A stretch of 21,323 nucleotides of DNA from Bryobacterales bacterium (GCA_003132905.1 PKZC01000063.1:23093-44415); one strand, 5' to 3'; numbered from the stretch's first letter, positions 1-8,174 are shown. Program-made: numbers and translations. Notes: generated by a model from the letters alone, not told the origin.

Positions 1-1
1 A

Positions 2-220
2 GGTATCGAACTCGCAAAAGGACGAACATTGGCCGAAATCGTCAACTCGATGGCCATGATCGCCGAAGGCGTGGAAACCACCGCGGCGGCTTGCGGCTTG
101 GCCCGCAAATGTCAGGTAAATATGCCCATTACCGAACAAATGGACGCTATCCTGCGCGGGCGCACGTCGCCTCGGGATGCCATCCGCGAGTTAATGGAAC
201 GCGAGCTCAAGTCCGAATAG
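2..220 (+). CDS. gpsA: NAD(P)-dependent glycerol-3-phosphate dehydrogenase, C-terminal end (5' partial)
   Basis: This is the last 72 codons of an open frame that enters from the left edge, so the start lies outside the window. The visible residues read as the all-helical C-terminal substrate-binding domain of GpsA: a GRT-x-x-E-I segment, an M-x-x-x-AEGVETT segment, the MPITEQMDAIL segment, and the terminal RELMERELKSE. The family reduces dihydroxyacetone phosphate to sn-glycerol-3-phosphate in the cytosol for phospholipid synthesis. The NAD-binding Rossmann half is not visible. The next gene is on the same strand after a 67-base gap, but nothing ties the two functionally. Identification rests on recognition of this conserved tail, which is quite characteristic. 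Confidence 0.88.
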   Translation, partial: GIELAKGRTLAEIVNSMAMIAEGVETTAAACGLARKCQVNMPITEQMDAILRGRTSPRDAIRELMERELKSE

Positions 221-276
221 CCGCGACAGTATAAGGTAAATCTGTGTAAACCGGCGGGGAAAATCGCCGTCGTCAG

Positions 277-300
277 GATCAGGTGAGATGACTCCTGATC
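277..300 (+). promoter_or_regulatory. Inverted repeat enclosing the start codon of the sigma factor gene
   Basis: GATCAGG at 277-283 is perfectly complementary to CCTGATC at 294-300. The 10-base loop holds the ATG at 288, and the purine-rich AGGTGAG that could serve as ribosome binding site is split between the left arm and the loop. If formed in the mRNA, the hairpin would mask initiation. The pairing is seen directly; any role in translational control is inference, and a 7-bp stem can arise by chance. Confidence 0.35.
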
Positions 301-977
301 TGATCGAATTAGAGGCCCCGCCGCTGGGCCCACGGCTGGACCCAGAACTGGCGCAACCTTCCTGGGGCACGCGGGTTAACTACAGCAGAGCAGCCCCTGC
401 ACCAATTCAGCATTCCTGCGATCGGGACTCTGAATTGATGTTGCGGGTGCGAGACGGGGACCAGCGGAGCTTTGAATTGCTGCTGGAGAAACATCGGGGA
501 CCAATGATCCATTTTCTGCATCGCATGGTGCGGAATGATGCCGTGGCGGAAGAACTCACGCAGGAAGTGTTTCTGCGCGTTTACCGGTCGAGGGAAAATT
601 ACGAATGTTGCGCGAAGTTCACCACTTGGCTGTTCCGCATCGGAACCCATCTGGCGCTGAACTGGATCCGCGACGAGCGCAATGAAAAATGGCAGACGAG
701 TTTAGACAAAGAGACGGCGGACGGCACCAGCCGACAAGTGCCGGATCGCCGCAAGACGGTTGAGCAGGAGCTGTTGTATCAGGCGAAGCTGGGGGAAGTC
801 CGGCAGGCGATTCATAGGTTGCCGGCCAAGCAGCGGGCCGCGGTGATGATGCACAAGTATGAAGAGATGGAATACGCGCAGATCGCAGGCGTAATCGGCT
901 GTTCGGAGTCGGCGGTGAAATCGCTGCTGTTTCGGGCCTATGAAGCATTGCGAGTACGATTGGCGCACATGGCTTAG
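288..977 (+). CDS. ECF-family RNA polymerase sigma factor (sigma-70 family, RpoE-like)
   Basis: The 229-residue product has the two-domain layout of group 4 (ECF) sigma factors. Residues about 50-120 form region 2, with the ELTQEVFLRVYRSRENY core-binding helix and the TTWLFRIGTHLALNWIRD promoter-melting segment. Residues about 162-226 form region 4, with LPAKQRAAVMMHKYEEMEY followed by the helix-turn-helix IAGVIGCSESAVKSLLFRA. There is no region 1.1 or 3. The first roughly 48 residues are a Pro-rich extension; a shorter start at the ATG at 438 (LMLRVRDGD) is possible. I kept 288 because of the purine-rich AGGTGAG just upstream. The next gene, 13 bases downstream, encodes a zinc-finger anti-sigma-like protein, the usual partner arrangement. 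The stimulus sensed cannot be read from sequence. Confidence 0.92.
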   Translation: MTPDLIELEAPPLGPRLDPELAQPSWGTRVNYSRAAPAPIQHSCDRDSELMLRVRDGDQRSFELLLEKHRGPMIHFLHRMVRNDAVAEELTQEVFLRVYRSRENYECCAKFTTWLFRIGTHLALNWIRDERNEKWQTSLDKETADGTSRQVPDRRKTVEQELLYQAKLGEVRQAIHRLPAKQRAAVMMHKYEEMEYAQIAGVIGCSESAVKSLLFRAYEALRVRLAHMA

Positions 978-990
978 AAGGGGGAAGAGT

Positions 991-1281
991 ATGCAACAGT
1001 CGCTGGGAGGCGGGCTGAAGCACGGTGAGTATTCGGAACTGATAGTCGATTACGTAGCGGGAACACTCGATGCGCGGATGGAACTGGAGTTTCAGAAGCA
1101 CCTCGAATGCTGTGACGAATGTTGGAATGCCGTGGCTGAGCAAAAAGCGGTGTGGGCGGCTCTGGACGAATTTCGCAGCCAGCCCATCTCGCCGGATTTC
1201 GATCGCAGGCTGTTTCAGCGTATCGCCGAAGCGGACAGCGGCGGACGATGGTCGTGGCGAGCGCTCATTTCGAGCCGTTAG
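991..1281 (+). CDS. Short zinc-finger anti-sigma-like protein
   Basis: The 96-residue protein carries the anti-sigma zinc signature H-x3-C-x2-C in HLECCDEC (about residues 37-44). This follows an acidic helix with YVAGTLDARMELEF, as in zf-HC2/ZAS domains. The ATG at 991 is preceded by a strong GAAGGGGGAAG ribosome binding site; an upstream in-frame start at 940 would overlap the sigma gene and is less likely. The family binds its cognate ECF sigma factor and holds it inactive, so the sigma gene just upstream is the expected target. Most such proteins continue into a transmembrane helix and a periplasmic sensor. This one stops at ALISSR soon after a Trp-rich GGRWSWR stretch, so it is predicted to be soluble or truncated. 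Its TAG overlaps the stop of the convergent gene. Confidence 0.78.
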   Translation: MQQSLGGGLKHGEYSELIVDYVAGTLDARMELEFQKHLECCDECWNAVAEQKAVWAALDEFRSQPISPDFDRRLFQRIAEADSGGRWSWRALISSR

Positions 1282-3704
1282 TGCGTGATATTCGCTGAGG
1301 ATCCCGCAGGTTTTCCGGGCAGCACTTCTTGAATGGGCCGCCCCGGCAACTTCGCGGCCTCCGCGTGCATAGCCATCAGATCCAGAATTGTGGGGACGAA
1401 ACTCAGGCTGTCGTAAGGCTCCTGCACTTGTTGATGCCGCGGAACGCCAGTGTCGACACCGCCCGCAAACAGAAGGACCGCGTGCGTGGAGGCGCGCAAA
1501 AACGAACCGTGATTGCCTCCTGGATTGAAATTGCGCACGTTGAAGTTCCAGTGATCGTTGGCGAAAATCAGGAAGTCGGGCTCGGCCAAGCGACGGCGTC
1601 GTTGGTTGAATCGCGCCAACAACGCGCTGTCTGCGTCATCAGTGTGAGGCGCAACCGCGGGCGGCAAAAACTGCTCGCGTAGCGCGATGATCCCATCGGA
1701 ATAAGCAGTCTGGTGCGTCGCGCGGAACCACTCCGCTTCAGAATGCCAGGAGTTAAGCCACGCTTCGCGTCCGCCCTGGACAGCCAGATTTTCATCTTCG
1801 AAAAACCGCAGCGGAAGCCCGGGTACAAAGGGCGTGGACTCAAAATGAACCGCGCCCGCGGCATCCTGATGCAGCGCGCGGATGGGCATATATCGAAGGT
1901 CGTTCCCTCGCGACAAAATCAAGACCTGTTTGTCCTCGCTTGCATAGAGCCATATGGGATCCTCCGTTGGCGCGTCGCTGGGCGGAAAGGCAAACGCTGT
2001 CGTGGGAATAGTCATAGCGAGAAAATCAATCGGCCGGGGCCCGACGCCCGCCTGGACGTTGTTTCGTACCGACAGGCTGGCGAGAATTGGTGGATAGTCG
2101 ATGCGCGCGAAGCTGCGCGCTATGTCGAGTGAACCATCCGATGCAACAACAAAGCCGCCCGCAGCGGGCCCTACTACATAGTTTTCGAGATTGTAAACCG
2201 AGTTCGGGTCGCCCATGGCCCGCTTCGGGATCAACTCTTCCGCTGAAAACTTGTGGCGATTGAAGTCGTCGGGTTCAAGATTCAAAAGCTTCGAAAGCGC
2301 CCGCGCGTAAGCCGAATAATTACGCTCCTGATCGCGCCACGAATCCAGTTGCACTTCCAGGCGGCGCGCAGCTTTGTCCTGCCCAAGATCGCGTTGTTCT
2401 TGCGTCCATTTCTTAGGCTCTAAATCCACGCTGTTATGCCGCTCTTCAATGGCACGGCGTAGCGCGCCTAGTTCTTCGGAAACTTGCTGCAGCGTGGCCT
2501 GCCATTCCATGCGATGGCTGTCAATGACGTGCATGAATGCCGCGATAGAGGCATGGCGGATGTTAGAGTCGGCTCCCGGTCCGTTGATCTCTTTCAGCAG
2601 AATGTGCAGCGTGTTGAATGTGGAATTGCGAAGATAGACGGAAGCGCGCTCGTTGCCATCCAGATCGAGCAATGCCGTCGGATAATCGTCTCCTTCGCCC
2701 TTCAAGTACAGTGAATCCTCGCTTGACGTGACCACTTCACTCACGAATGGATCCAACCCGCGGAGCTTGAATTCGTCCAGAGGATGACGATTCGTGAGGA
2801 CGTGATGAGCGCCTCCGGCGCGGCTGTTGAAAAAGTGCAGCAGATTGTAGCCCTGGCTATAAACGCCAGGCTCCGTGTTCATTCCATGATCGGAGACCGC
2901 CACCAGCACAGTCTGCGCGGCCAGCGGGCTGGCCTGGATTGCTGTCCAGACGCGGCCCATCAAAGCATCAATGCGCTGCAGCGCCAGCCGCTGGGATGTA
3001 ATGTCGGACGCGGCATGGGCCACGTGATCGAAATCTCCGGTGAAGTAGTCCAGGTATTGCACCGAGGGATCGGACAGCTTGTCGATCAGCTCGCGTTCGG
3101 TTTGCTCCTCCACCGTGCTGCCCATTTCAAATCCGATGGTCCATTCGTCCAGAAGCTCGCGGACGCTCCGCGAAAAATGATGCGGCAGCGCGTCTTCAAG
3201 CGTCTTCCAGCGGACGCCGCGCTGATAGAGCTGGAAGCTTTGGTAGGTGGCGGGGTATGGAAAACGATCGATGAGCAGCGGAATTTTCTGCTCATCCAGA
3301 ACCTCCACTCCAGGCATATCCACTTTGTGATTGCGCGCGTAGCCGAGGTAAAAGGGGAAGAAATTCATGTAATCGTAAACGTGCCCGGTGTAGCGGTCGA
3401 ACTCAGCATTGCCGTGAATTTCCAGATGCTGGCCGGTATCGAGCAAAGACCAGGAGGGCGTGGAAAGACTAATGGCGCGCACATAAAAGTTATCCAATCG
3501 AGTGCCGCCTTGCGCGAAAATGCGATCCATCCACGGCAGCGTGCTTTTGTGGGTGATCGGATCCTCGCGGGACAGCTCGCGTTCGAGCACCTCTTCGGGA
3601 ACGCCGTCCAGCTTGATGATGACCACCCGCTTTACCTCGGCCGCGAGCGGTATCCAGGAGAGCAGCAGCAGGATCAGCGCGTGGCGCGACGCACGCCGCA
3701 TCAT
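1278..3704 (-). CDS. Secreted alkaline-phosphatase-superfamily protein (type I phosphodiesterase/nucleotide pyrophosphatase-like)
   Basis: The 808-residue protein opens with a Sec signal peptide (about residues 1-22, ending PLAAEV). It then shows alkaline-phosphatase-superfamily metal motifs: IIKLDG with Asp33, a Ser/Thr nucleophile at 81-82 in SLSTPSWS before the LLDTG turn, GDFDHVAH at 223-230, and VSDHGMN with Asp272/His273. A late GGNHGSF (His732) supplies the last expected metal ligand. Together these predict a two-metal hydrolase of phosphate mono- or diesters acting outside the cytoplasm; the substrate cannot be deduced. Residues about 400-500 form a charged, probably coiled-coil insertion that I do not associate with the family core. 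Its ATG overlaps the stop of the upstream gene (ATGA, 3701-3704), so the two are probably translated as a coupled pair. Its TAA overlaps the convergent anti-sigma stop. Confidence 0.85.
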   Translation of the reverse strand: MMRRASRHALILLLLSWIPLAAEVKRVVIIKLDGVPEEVLERELSREDPITHKSTLPWMDRIFAQGGTRLDNFYVRAISLSTPSWSLLDTGQHLEIHGNAEFDRYTGHVYDYMNFFPFYLGYARNHKVDMPGVEVLDEQKIPLLIDRFPYPATYQSFQLYQRGVRWKTLEDALPHHFSRSVRELLDEWTIGFEMGSTVEEQTERELIDKLSDPSVQYLDYFTGDFDHVAHAASDITSQRLALQRIDALMGRVWTAIQASPLAAQTVLVAVSDHGMNTEPGVYSQGYNLLHFFNSRAGGAHHVLTNRHPLDEFKLRGLDPFVSEVVTSSEDSLYLKGEGDDYPTALLDLDGNERASVYLRNSTFNTLHILLKEINGPGADSNIRHASIAAFMHVIDSHRMEWQATLQQVSEELGALRRAIEERHNSVDLEPKKWTQEQRDLGQDKAARRLEVQLDSWRDQERNYSAYARALSKLLNLEPDDFNRHKFSAEELIPKRAMGDPNSVYNLENYVVGPAAGGFVVASDGSLDIARSFARIDYPPILASLSVRNNVQAGVGPRPIDFLAMTIPTTAFAFPPSDAPTEDPIWLYASEDKQVLILSRGNDLRYMPIRALHQDAAGAVHFESTPFVPGLPLRFFEDENLAVQGGREAWLNSWHSEAEWFRATHQTAYSDGIIALREQFLPPAVAPHTDDADSALLARFNQRRRRLAEPDFLIFANDHWNFNVRNFNPGGNHGSFLRASTHAVLLFAGGVDTGVPRHQQVQEPYDSLSFVPTILDLMAMHAEAAKLPGRPIQEVLPGKPAGSSANITH

Positions 3705-5527
3705 TGTCCGGTGGCGACGCCGAATGCGGCCACTGGGGCCGATGCGCTGGCACTTTCATGTTGCAGCGCGCGCAGACAGGTCAGTCGAAGCTCACCGTCC
3801 GTAGATCGCGCGCAAACGTCCGAGATCAGTTGTTGGACCTTGGGATCGCCGTTCGCATCCGTGCCGAGGGCGGAAACGGAGCGGCCGATGGCGTCAGGGT
3901 CCCAAACAACATCCGGGCTGGGGCTGGACGCCAGGAGCTGATTGAGAAAACGAACGTGATAATCCGCCCGCCGATCTGCGTCCAGCTGGGCGCGCAAAGT
4001 AGGGTCCGGCTTCTCGGGATCGACGCGCGGTCCGCGAGTGAAGACGCGCGCCAGTCCGGTGGCAAAACGTTTGCCCGGAGATTGTGTGTAAGCCTCCAGC
4101 TCTTTGCGGCGGTCGCGTTCCAGTTTCACCGTTCCGCGCGGAGACTGCACATACTGAATCAGGGCCGTATACTGCTCCCGGGCGAGATGGGCCTCATGCG
4201 AAACATCGTTCTCGCGCGGATTAAGCGCCAGGTGATCCAGTCGCCGCCGCAGTTCGATCTGTAGCGCGGGATCGAGGCCGGAATCCACCGACAAAAACTC
4301 GCGGGCTTCCGAATATGCTTCCAGACGCGCGCTTCGATTCACTGCGGCGCCATGACGGCCGCGCACGAACGTCCATGCCGCGTCGGCGGCGAAAAACGAC
4401 GGATTGCCGAATCGCGTCAGGCCCAACACACCCGTCACTATGCTGCTGGCCCCCTGGCTGACCATCTCACGGCGCTTGGGGCCCAGGCTGTCTCGAAAGT
4501 CAGCCAGCCGGAGCGGAACGCGCGGATAGTCCAGGTTGTAAAGCGCCAGCGGAATCATTTGCTCGGCGCGCGCACCCGGCGTACCTTCCGGCACCGGTTG
4601 GTTCTCGGAATCGAAATAGCGGATTTGTGTGTAGCCAGTCCAATGCGTCAGCCGATCGTCCGTCCAGGGATTGGCCATGCTCAAAAACTGGCCGTCGAAT
4701 TTTCGTCCATCGCGAGCATCCAAATCGGAGCGCGCGATCCAGAGCAACGCTTCGCTGGGAGTGCCGGATTCCAACGCCAGCGGCTCGAAAATCAGACCGT
4801 CGAGTTCGGCGCGCTGTCGAAGCAGCTCCCAGTTGTGACCGCGATTCTGCTGCCTCTGGCTGGTTTTCTTGTCATAGTACTTCGCCAATTGCTGTTCTCG
4901 AACCAGCCCGCCGAACGCTCGGGTGGACAGGCTGAGGCGGGAGTAAATCTGTTTGAACTGGCTGTCCGGCAGCAGAGAAACGCTGGCCGGATCGCGATCC
5001 AGATTGTCCAACGTAGCCAAGGCCTGGAACGCTTGCAACTTGGTATAGTCGCTCGAATTGCCGCGATACGTGCGCGTGGTGGATCGGATGACGGCGCCCA
5101 GCGGATCGAATTCCAGCGCCTGCAAGCCATCGCTGAAAAGATTGCTGTAGACGCTGCGATACGGTGCGGCCAAGTCAATAGCTGGCGACGGTGTTCGATT
5201 GGCGTGACGCCTGCTTCCAGCCCGAAAATAGCCAAACGAAAGCGCGGAAGCGGCCCGTTGCCAGGCGGTAGGCCGGGTGCTTGTCAGAATCCAGACAGAG
5301 CGCAGGCGGGCGTTCGCCGGATCGCTGTCGCCCAGCGAATCGCGCAGAACCGCAAGTAACGGGACGTCGAGATCCTGAGTACTAGACGCCGGATCATGCA
5401 GGCGTCCGAAAACCGTAATTAGCTCCGCCCCATCCGCCGCTGGCTCACGCTCCAGGCGATAAGAACGAAGAGGCTGGCTCAGGAACCCGGCCCCGATCAG
5501 TAACGTAACCAAGGCCGACTGAAGCAA
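3701..5527 (-). CDS. Secreted or exported protein of unknown function, coupled to the phosphodiesterase
   Basis: I do not recognise a family for this 608-residue protein. The hydrophobic N-terminus (SALVTLLIGAGFLSQP) is a likely signal peptide or anchor, and the rest is soluble and rich in Arg and charged residues. Landmarks are an aromatic stretch WTDDRLTHWTGYTQIRYF near the middle, a LALYNLDYPRVPLRL segment, a charged helical region around residues 440-540, and two Cys near the C-terminus (DVCARS and RLTCLR) that could form a disulfide. The start is TTG at 5527 with a GAGG Shine-Dalgarno core 9 bases upstream, held in the loop of an inverted repeat. The stop overlaps the phosphodiesterase start, suggesting the two products work together, for example as enzyme and partner; this is inference from gene order only. 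Confidence 0.75.
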   Translation of the reverse strand: MLQSALVTLLIGAGFLSQPLRSYRLEREPAADGAELITVFGRLHDPASSTQDLDVPLLAVLRDSLGDSDPANARLRSVWILTSTRPTAWQRAASALSFGYFRAGSRRHANRTPSPAIDLAAPYRSVYSNLFSDGLQALEFDPLGAVIRSTTRTYRGNSSDYTKLQAFQALATLDNLDRDPASVSLLPDSQFKQIYSRLSLSTRAFGGLVREQQLAKYYDKKTSQRQQNRGHNWELLRQRAELDGLIFEPLALESGTPSEALLWIARSDLDARDGRKFDGQFLSMANPWTDDRLTHWTGYTQIRYFDSENQPVPEGTPGARAEQMIPLALYNLDYPRVPLRLADFRDSLGPKRREMVSQGASSIVTGVLGLTRFGNPSFFAADAAWTFVRGRHGAAVNRSARLEAYSEAREFLSVDSGLDPALQIELRRRLDHLALNPRENDVSHEAHLAREQYTALIQYVQSPRGTVKLERDRRKELEAYTQSPGKRFATGLARVFTRGPRVDPEKPDPTLRAQLDADRRADYHVRFLNQLLASSPSPDVVWDPDAIGRSVSALGTDANGDPKVQQLISDVCARSTDGELRLTCLRALQHESASASAPVAAFGVATGQ

Positions 5528-5529
5528 GC

Positions 5530-5560
5530 GAAAGAACCTCTTCTTTCAAGGTATCGAAAG
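5530..5560 (-). promoter_or_regulatory. Possible switchable hairpins around the ribosome binding site of the 608-residue protein
   Basis: Read on the minus strand, three short blocks occur in order: CTTTC (5560-5556), GAAAGAA (5547-5541) and TTCTTTC (5536-5530). The last two are perfectly complementary over 7 bp and enclose a four-base loop that is exactly the GAGG Shine-Dalgarno core. The first block can instead pair with the GAAAG of the second over 5 bp, so the two foldings exclude each other. Complementarity is seen directly; a regulatory switch is inference, and the stems are short and A/U-rich. Confidence 0.3.
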
Positions 5561-5621
5561 CGCGAAGACAGAGCAATATGGGGCGAACACCTCAAGAGAT
5601 ACAGCCCCGGCGAACGCTATG

Positions 5622-6131
5622 TTAGTTCGACTCCACAAGGTGACTTACGTTGCAGAATTTTGCAATCTTTTTGGCCAGGCCGTCAACGGCTCCCCGGGAA
5701 TCCCCACCCGCAATTCCACTTCGTGTGACGCCCTTCGCGCCGCGGCTCAGCAGAACCTGGCTGGTGGCGGCGTCCAGAAACCATACCTGCGTTTCCACCA
5801 CCGTGGCCCCTGCGCCCATTCCAATTAATTGCCTCTTCGCCCTATTTCCTGGCTTGAATTCTATGACGGTGCCGGAAATGCGCAAAACCGCATGTCCAAA
5901 AGGCAGCGCTTCTCCCTGGCGAACGATGATGACGCTTGGAAATGCGAGACTCACTTCACGAGCGATGTCTTCCACCAGAGCGCTCTGATAGTCGGCGGGG
6001 AACGCCACTCCAGCGGCCGCGACAAATCTGTCAATTTCAACGGCCGTAAAAGGTGTGGGAGGCGGTCCCGCGGCAGAAAGGCAGAACGACACGCAGAGAA
6101 TCGCCGTAAGAGCGGTAATGAACGCCTTCAT
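5622..6131 (-). CDS. Secreted DUF4410-like protein
   Basis: The 169-residue product begins with a clear Sec signal peptide (MKAFITALTAILCVSFCLSA, cleavage probably after SAAG). No good lipobox is seen, so a lipoprotein is unlikely. The mature part resembles the DUF4410 fold: a Val/Ile-rich strand FPSVIIVRQGEA, then LRISGTVIEFKPGNRAKRQL, a Gly-rich IGMGAGAT, and VETQVWFLDAATSQVLLSRG. DUF4410 proteins have no established biochemical role. The ATG overlaps the stop of the debranching enzyme (6128-6131), so expression is probably coupled. A 94-base gap with no ORF of its own separates it from the next gene of the same strand. The family call is by pattern and moderately sure. Confidence 0.7.
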   Translation of the reverse strand: MKAFITALTAILCVSFCLSAAGPPPTPFTAVEIDRFVAAAGVAFPADYQSALVEDIAREVSLAFPSVIIVRQGEALPFGHAVLRISGTVIEFKPGNRAKRQLIGMGAGATVVETQVWFLDAATSQVLLSRGAKGVTRSGIAGGDSRGAVDGLAKKIAKFCNVSHLVESN

Positions 6132-8140
6132 CTCTTGCAGGATATCTCGAACTCCGGCCCCCGGCCCTTGGCGTCTTCAACGTACGTGCGCAGCACTTCA
6201 GCGACGCTCCACGCTTGCGCGAAGCAGCCGCCGGGACGATGTGGGGCGTCGCCATCGAACACTTCCGAAATCTGTCCCAGCCCGGCGGCGTTTGAAAGAT
6301 GAGCGCGCAGCGGTTCGAGAAAATGATCGGCACGCCGGCGCGCCTCGTCGGTGTCGTCGTGGACCTTTACGTAGGCAGTCAGGAACGGACCCAGCAGCCA
6401 CGGCCAAACGGTGCCCTGATGGTACGCGCCATCCCGGCTGCGCATATCTCCATCGTAACGCCCGTGATAATTCGGATCGCGTGGCGAGAGCGTTCGCAAG
6501 CCGTAGGGCGTCAGCAATTCCCATTCGACGACCTCGACCACTTGCAGGGCTTGCTCACGAGTGAGCACAGGATACGGCAGGCTGACGGCGAAAATCTGAT
6601 TGGGCCTTAGAGCTGCGTCGGGGGTTCCATCGTCAGCGATAACGTCGTAGAGACAGCCGCCTGCCTCGTTCCAGAACACTTGCAGGAAACGCTTGCGGGC
6701 GCGATCCGCCAGAGCGCCGTAATGGTCACCAACGCCGGCTTCGCCAAAAGTTGAAGCCAGGTCGGCCATAACGCGCAGAGCGTTGTGCCACAGCGCCTGG
6801 ATCTCCACCGGTTTGCCCTGACGCGGCGTTACAACCTGATCGCCGATCTTGGCGTCCATCCAGGTGAGTTGCACGCCCGCTTGCCCGGCATGCAGCAGCC
6901 CATCGGAATCGACGTGGATGCCGTAACGCGTTCCCCGCTCGTGCCATGCGATCACGTCCGCGAGCCGGCCGTAAAGCTCGTCGCGAATGAAATCGTAGTC
7001 GCCGGTGTAGCGCAGGAATTCATGGACCGCGTGGAACATCCAGAGCGTTGCGTCCACAGTGTTGTATTCAGGCTCCTCGCCCGAATCGGGAAAACGATTG
7101 GGCAGCATCCCTTGGTCGATACTGCGCGCGAAGGCTCGAAGAATGTTGCGGGCGTCCTGGTAACGGCCGGTCACAAGCGTCAGGCCAGTGAGCGAGATCA
7201 TAGTGTCGCGGCCCCAATCGCTGAACCACGGATAGCCTGCGATGACGGACTTTTGGTCTCCTCGACTGACGATGAACTGATCCGCCGCCGAAGCCAGCAT
7301 CGTCGCGAATGCATCGGGCGTTGGCGCTGCTTCAGCAATCCGTGTGCGCCGCTGTATTTCGCGATCACGAAGCCCGGCAGCTTCCTCCGCCGCATGCCGC
7401 AGTGTGGAAGCGATTATTCGGGCTGAGCCGCTCTTCGCGAGATCGAAGCGCAGCAGGAAGGGGCTATAAAGGTCCTCGATGGAATCGAGACCACGCTCGC
7501 GTTCGCGCGCATATTCGAAGTTGTAGCTCCAGAAGCCAGAGGCGTCGATCGATTCCGCGTTGTGAGCGAAGTACAGACTGGGGAGCCCGGAATAGGGCGT
7601 AATGATCGCCATGCCGGCCTGCGTCTTCACCTCGCGATCGATTGCCTGGTTCGCATGCGTGAGTCCGTGATAATCGCGGAAAGCAATGAGCGGCCGGACT
7701 TCGAGCGAACACGCGCGACCGTGCAGATCGCCCAGCAGTTCATATTGAATGACTACGGTATTTTCGCCCTGCACCAGGAAGACGGTTTTCTCCAGCTGCA
7801 CATCGGCACAGCGATACCGGAACACAGGAAATGGATCCAGCCGGAACGACGCCAGGTACTCGTATCCGTGCGGATGGATCGCATCTTTGTATTGATTCGC
7901 GCTGAGTTCGAAGCGTTGATCCGCAAGCACGATTGTTTCTTCTACCTTCGAAAGAAGAACCATGCGCCCGACCGGCGGTTTGGTGGCCGCCACCAGGAGC
8001 GCGTGATAACCCCGCGTATTGAGCCCGATAAGCGTGGAGCAGCCGAAGCCGCCGATCCCGTTGGTTTCCAGCCACTCGCGCGAACAAGCTTCCCCTGGAT
8101 CGCCGCATATTGGGCGGACAAACTCGATCGGTAGCGTCAT
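6128..8140 (-). CDS. Glycogen debranching enzyme (amylo-alpha-1,6-glucosidase family, GH133-like)
   Basis: The 670-residue cytosolic protein has the two-part layout of bacterial GDE. The N-terminal beta-rich domain (about 1-270) starts EFVRPICGD and carries the hallmark REWLETNGIGGFGCST and NTRGYHALLVA. The C-terminal (alpha/alpha)6 barrel carries YPWFSDWGRDTMISLTGL, YNTVDATLWMFHAVHEF, IQALWHNALR, RPNQIFAVSLPYPVL and the signature GLRTLSPRDPNY followed by GAYHQGTVWPWLLGPF. The family removes alpha-1,6 branches during glycogen breakdown. The frame is open upstream to a possible start at 8212. I chose the ATG at 8140 (MTLPIEFV) because conserved sequence begins there and because an earlier start would run into the divergent P460 gene at 8175. 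Only 34 bases separate the two starts. It heads a run of four minus-strand genes, the rest of which encode exported proteins. Confidence 0.92.
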   Translation of the reverse strand: MTLPIEFVRPICGDPGEACSREWLETNGIGGFGCSTLIGLNTRGYHALLVAATKPPVGRMVLLSKVEETIVLADQRFELSANQYKDAIHPHGYEYLASFRLDPFPVFRYRCADVQLEKTVFLVQGENTVVIQYELLGDLHGRACSLEVRPLIAFRDYHGLTHANQAIDREVKTQAGMAIITPYSGLPSLYFAHNAESIDASGFWSYNFEYARERERGLDSIEDLYSPFLLRFDLAKSGSARIIASTLRHAAEEAAGLRDREIQRRTRIAEAAPTPDAFATMLASAADQFIVSRGDQKSVIAGYPWFSDWGRDTMISLTGLTLVTGRYQDARNILRAFARSIDQGMLPNRFPDSGEEPEYNTVDATLWMFHAVHEFLRYTGDYDFIRDELYGRLADVIAWHERGTRYGIHVDSDGLLHAGQAGVQLTWMDAKIGDQVVTPRQGKPVEIQALWHNALRVMADLASTFGEAGVGDHYGALADRARKRFLQVFWNEAGGCLYDVIADDGTPDAALRPNQIFAVSLPYPVLTREQALQVVEVVEWELLTPYGLRTLSPRDPNYHGRYDGDMRSRDGAYHQGTVWPWLLGPFLTAYVKVHDDTDEARRRADHFLEPLRAHLSNAAGLGQISEVFDGDAPHRPGGCFAQAWSVAEVLRTYVEDAKGRGPEFEISCKR

Positions 8141-8174
8141 TGGTATATCGAATCCTAATGATAGACTTGGGACC

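Noticed and set aside
241..280. An ECF-type autoregulatory promoter (GGGGAAAAT followed by CGTC) before the sigma gene
   Set aside because: The gap between the candidate -35 and -10 elements is only about 8 bases, far short of the usual 16-17.
1329..1682. A 117-codon plus-strand frame after the anti-sigma-like gene
   Set aside because: It is wholly antisense to the conserved C-terminal metal-site region of the phosphodiesterase and lacks a ribosome binding site or recognisable domain.
2784..3941. A 385-codon plus-strand open frame opposite the phosphodiesterase gene
   Set aside because: It lies antisense to a gene with clear catalytic motifs and signal peptide, and its own product shows no recognisable fold. 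Long antisense frames are common at this base composition.
4352..5359. A 335-codon plus-strand open frame opposite the 608-residue protein gene
   Set aside because: The product is low-complexity, rich in Arg, Ala and Gln, typical of a shadow frame. The minus-strand frame has a signal-like N-terminus, a ribosome binding site and a coupled neighbour.
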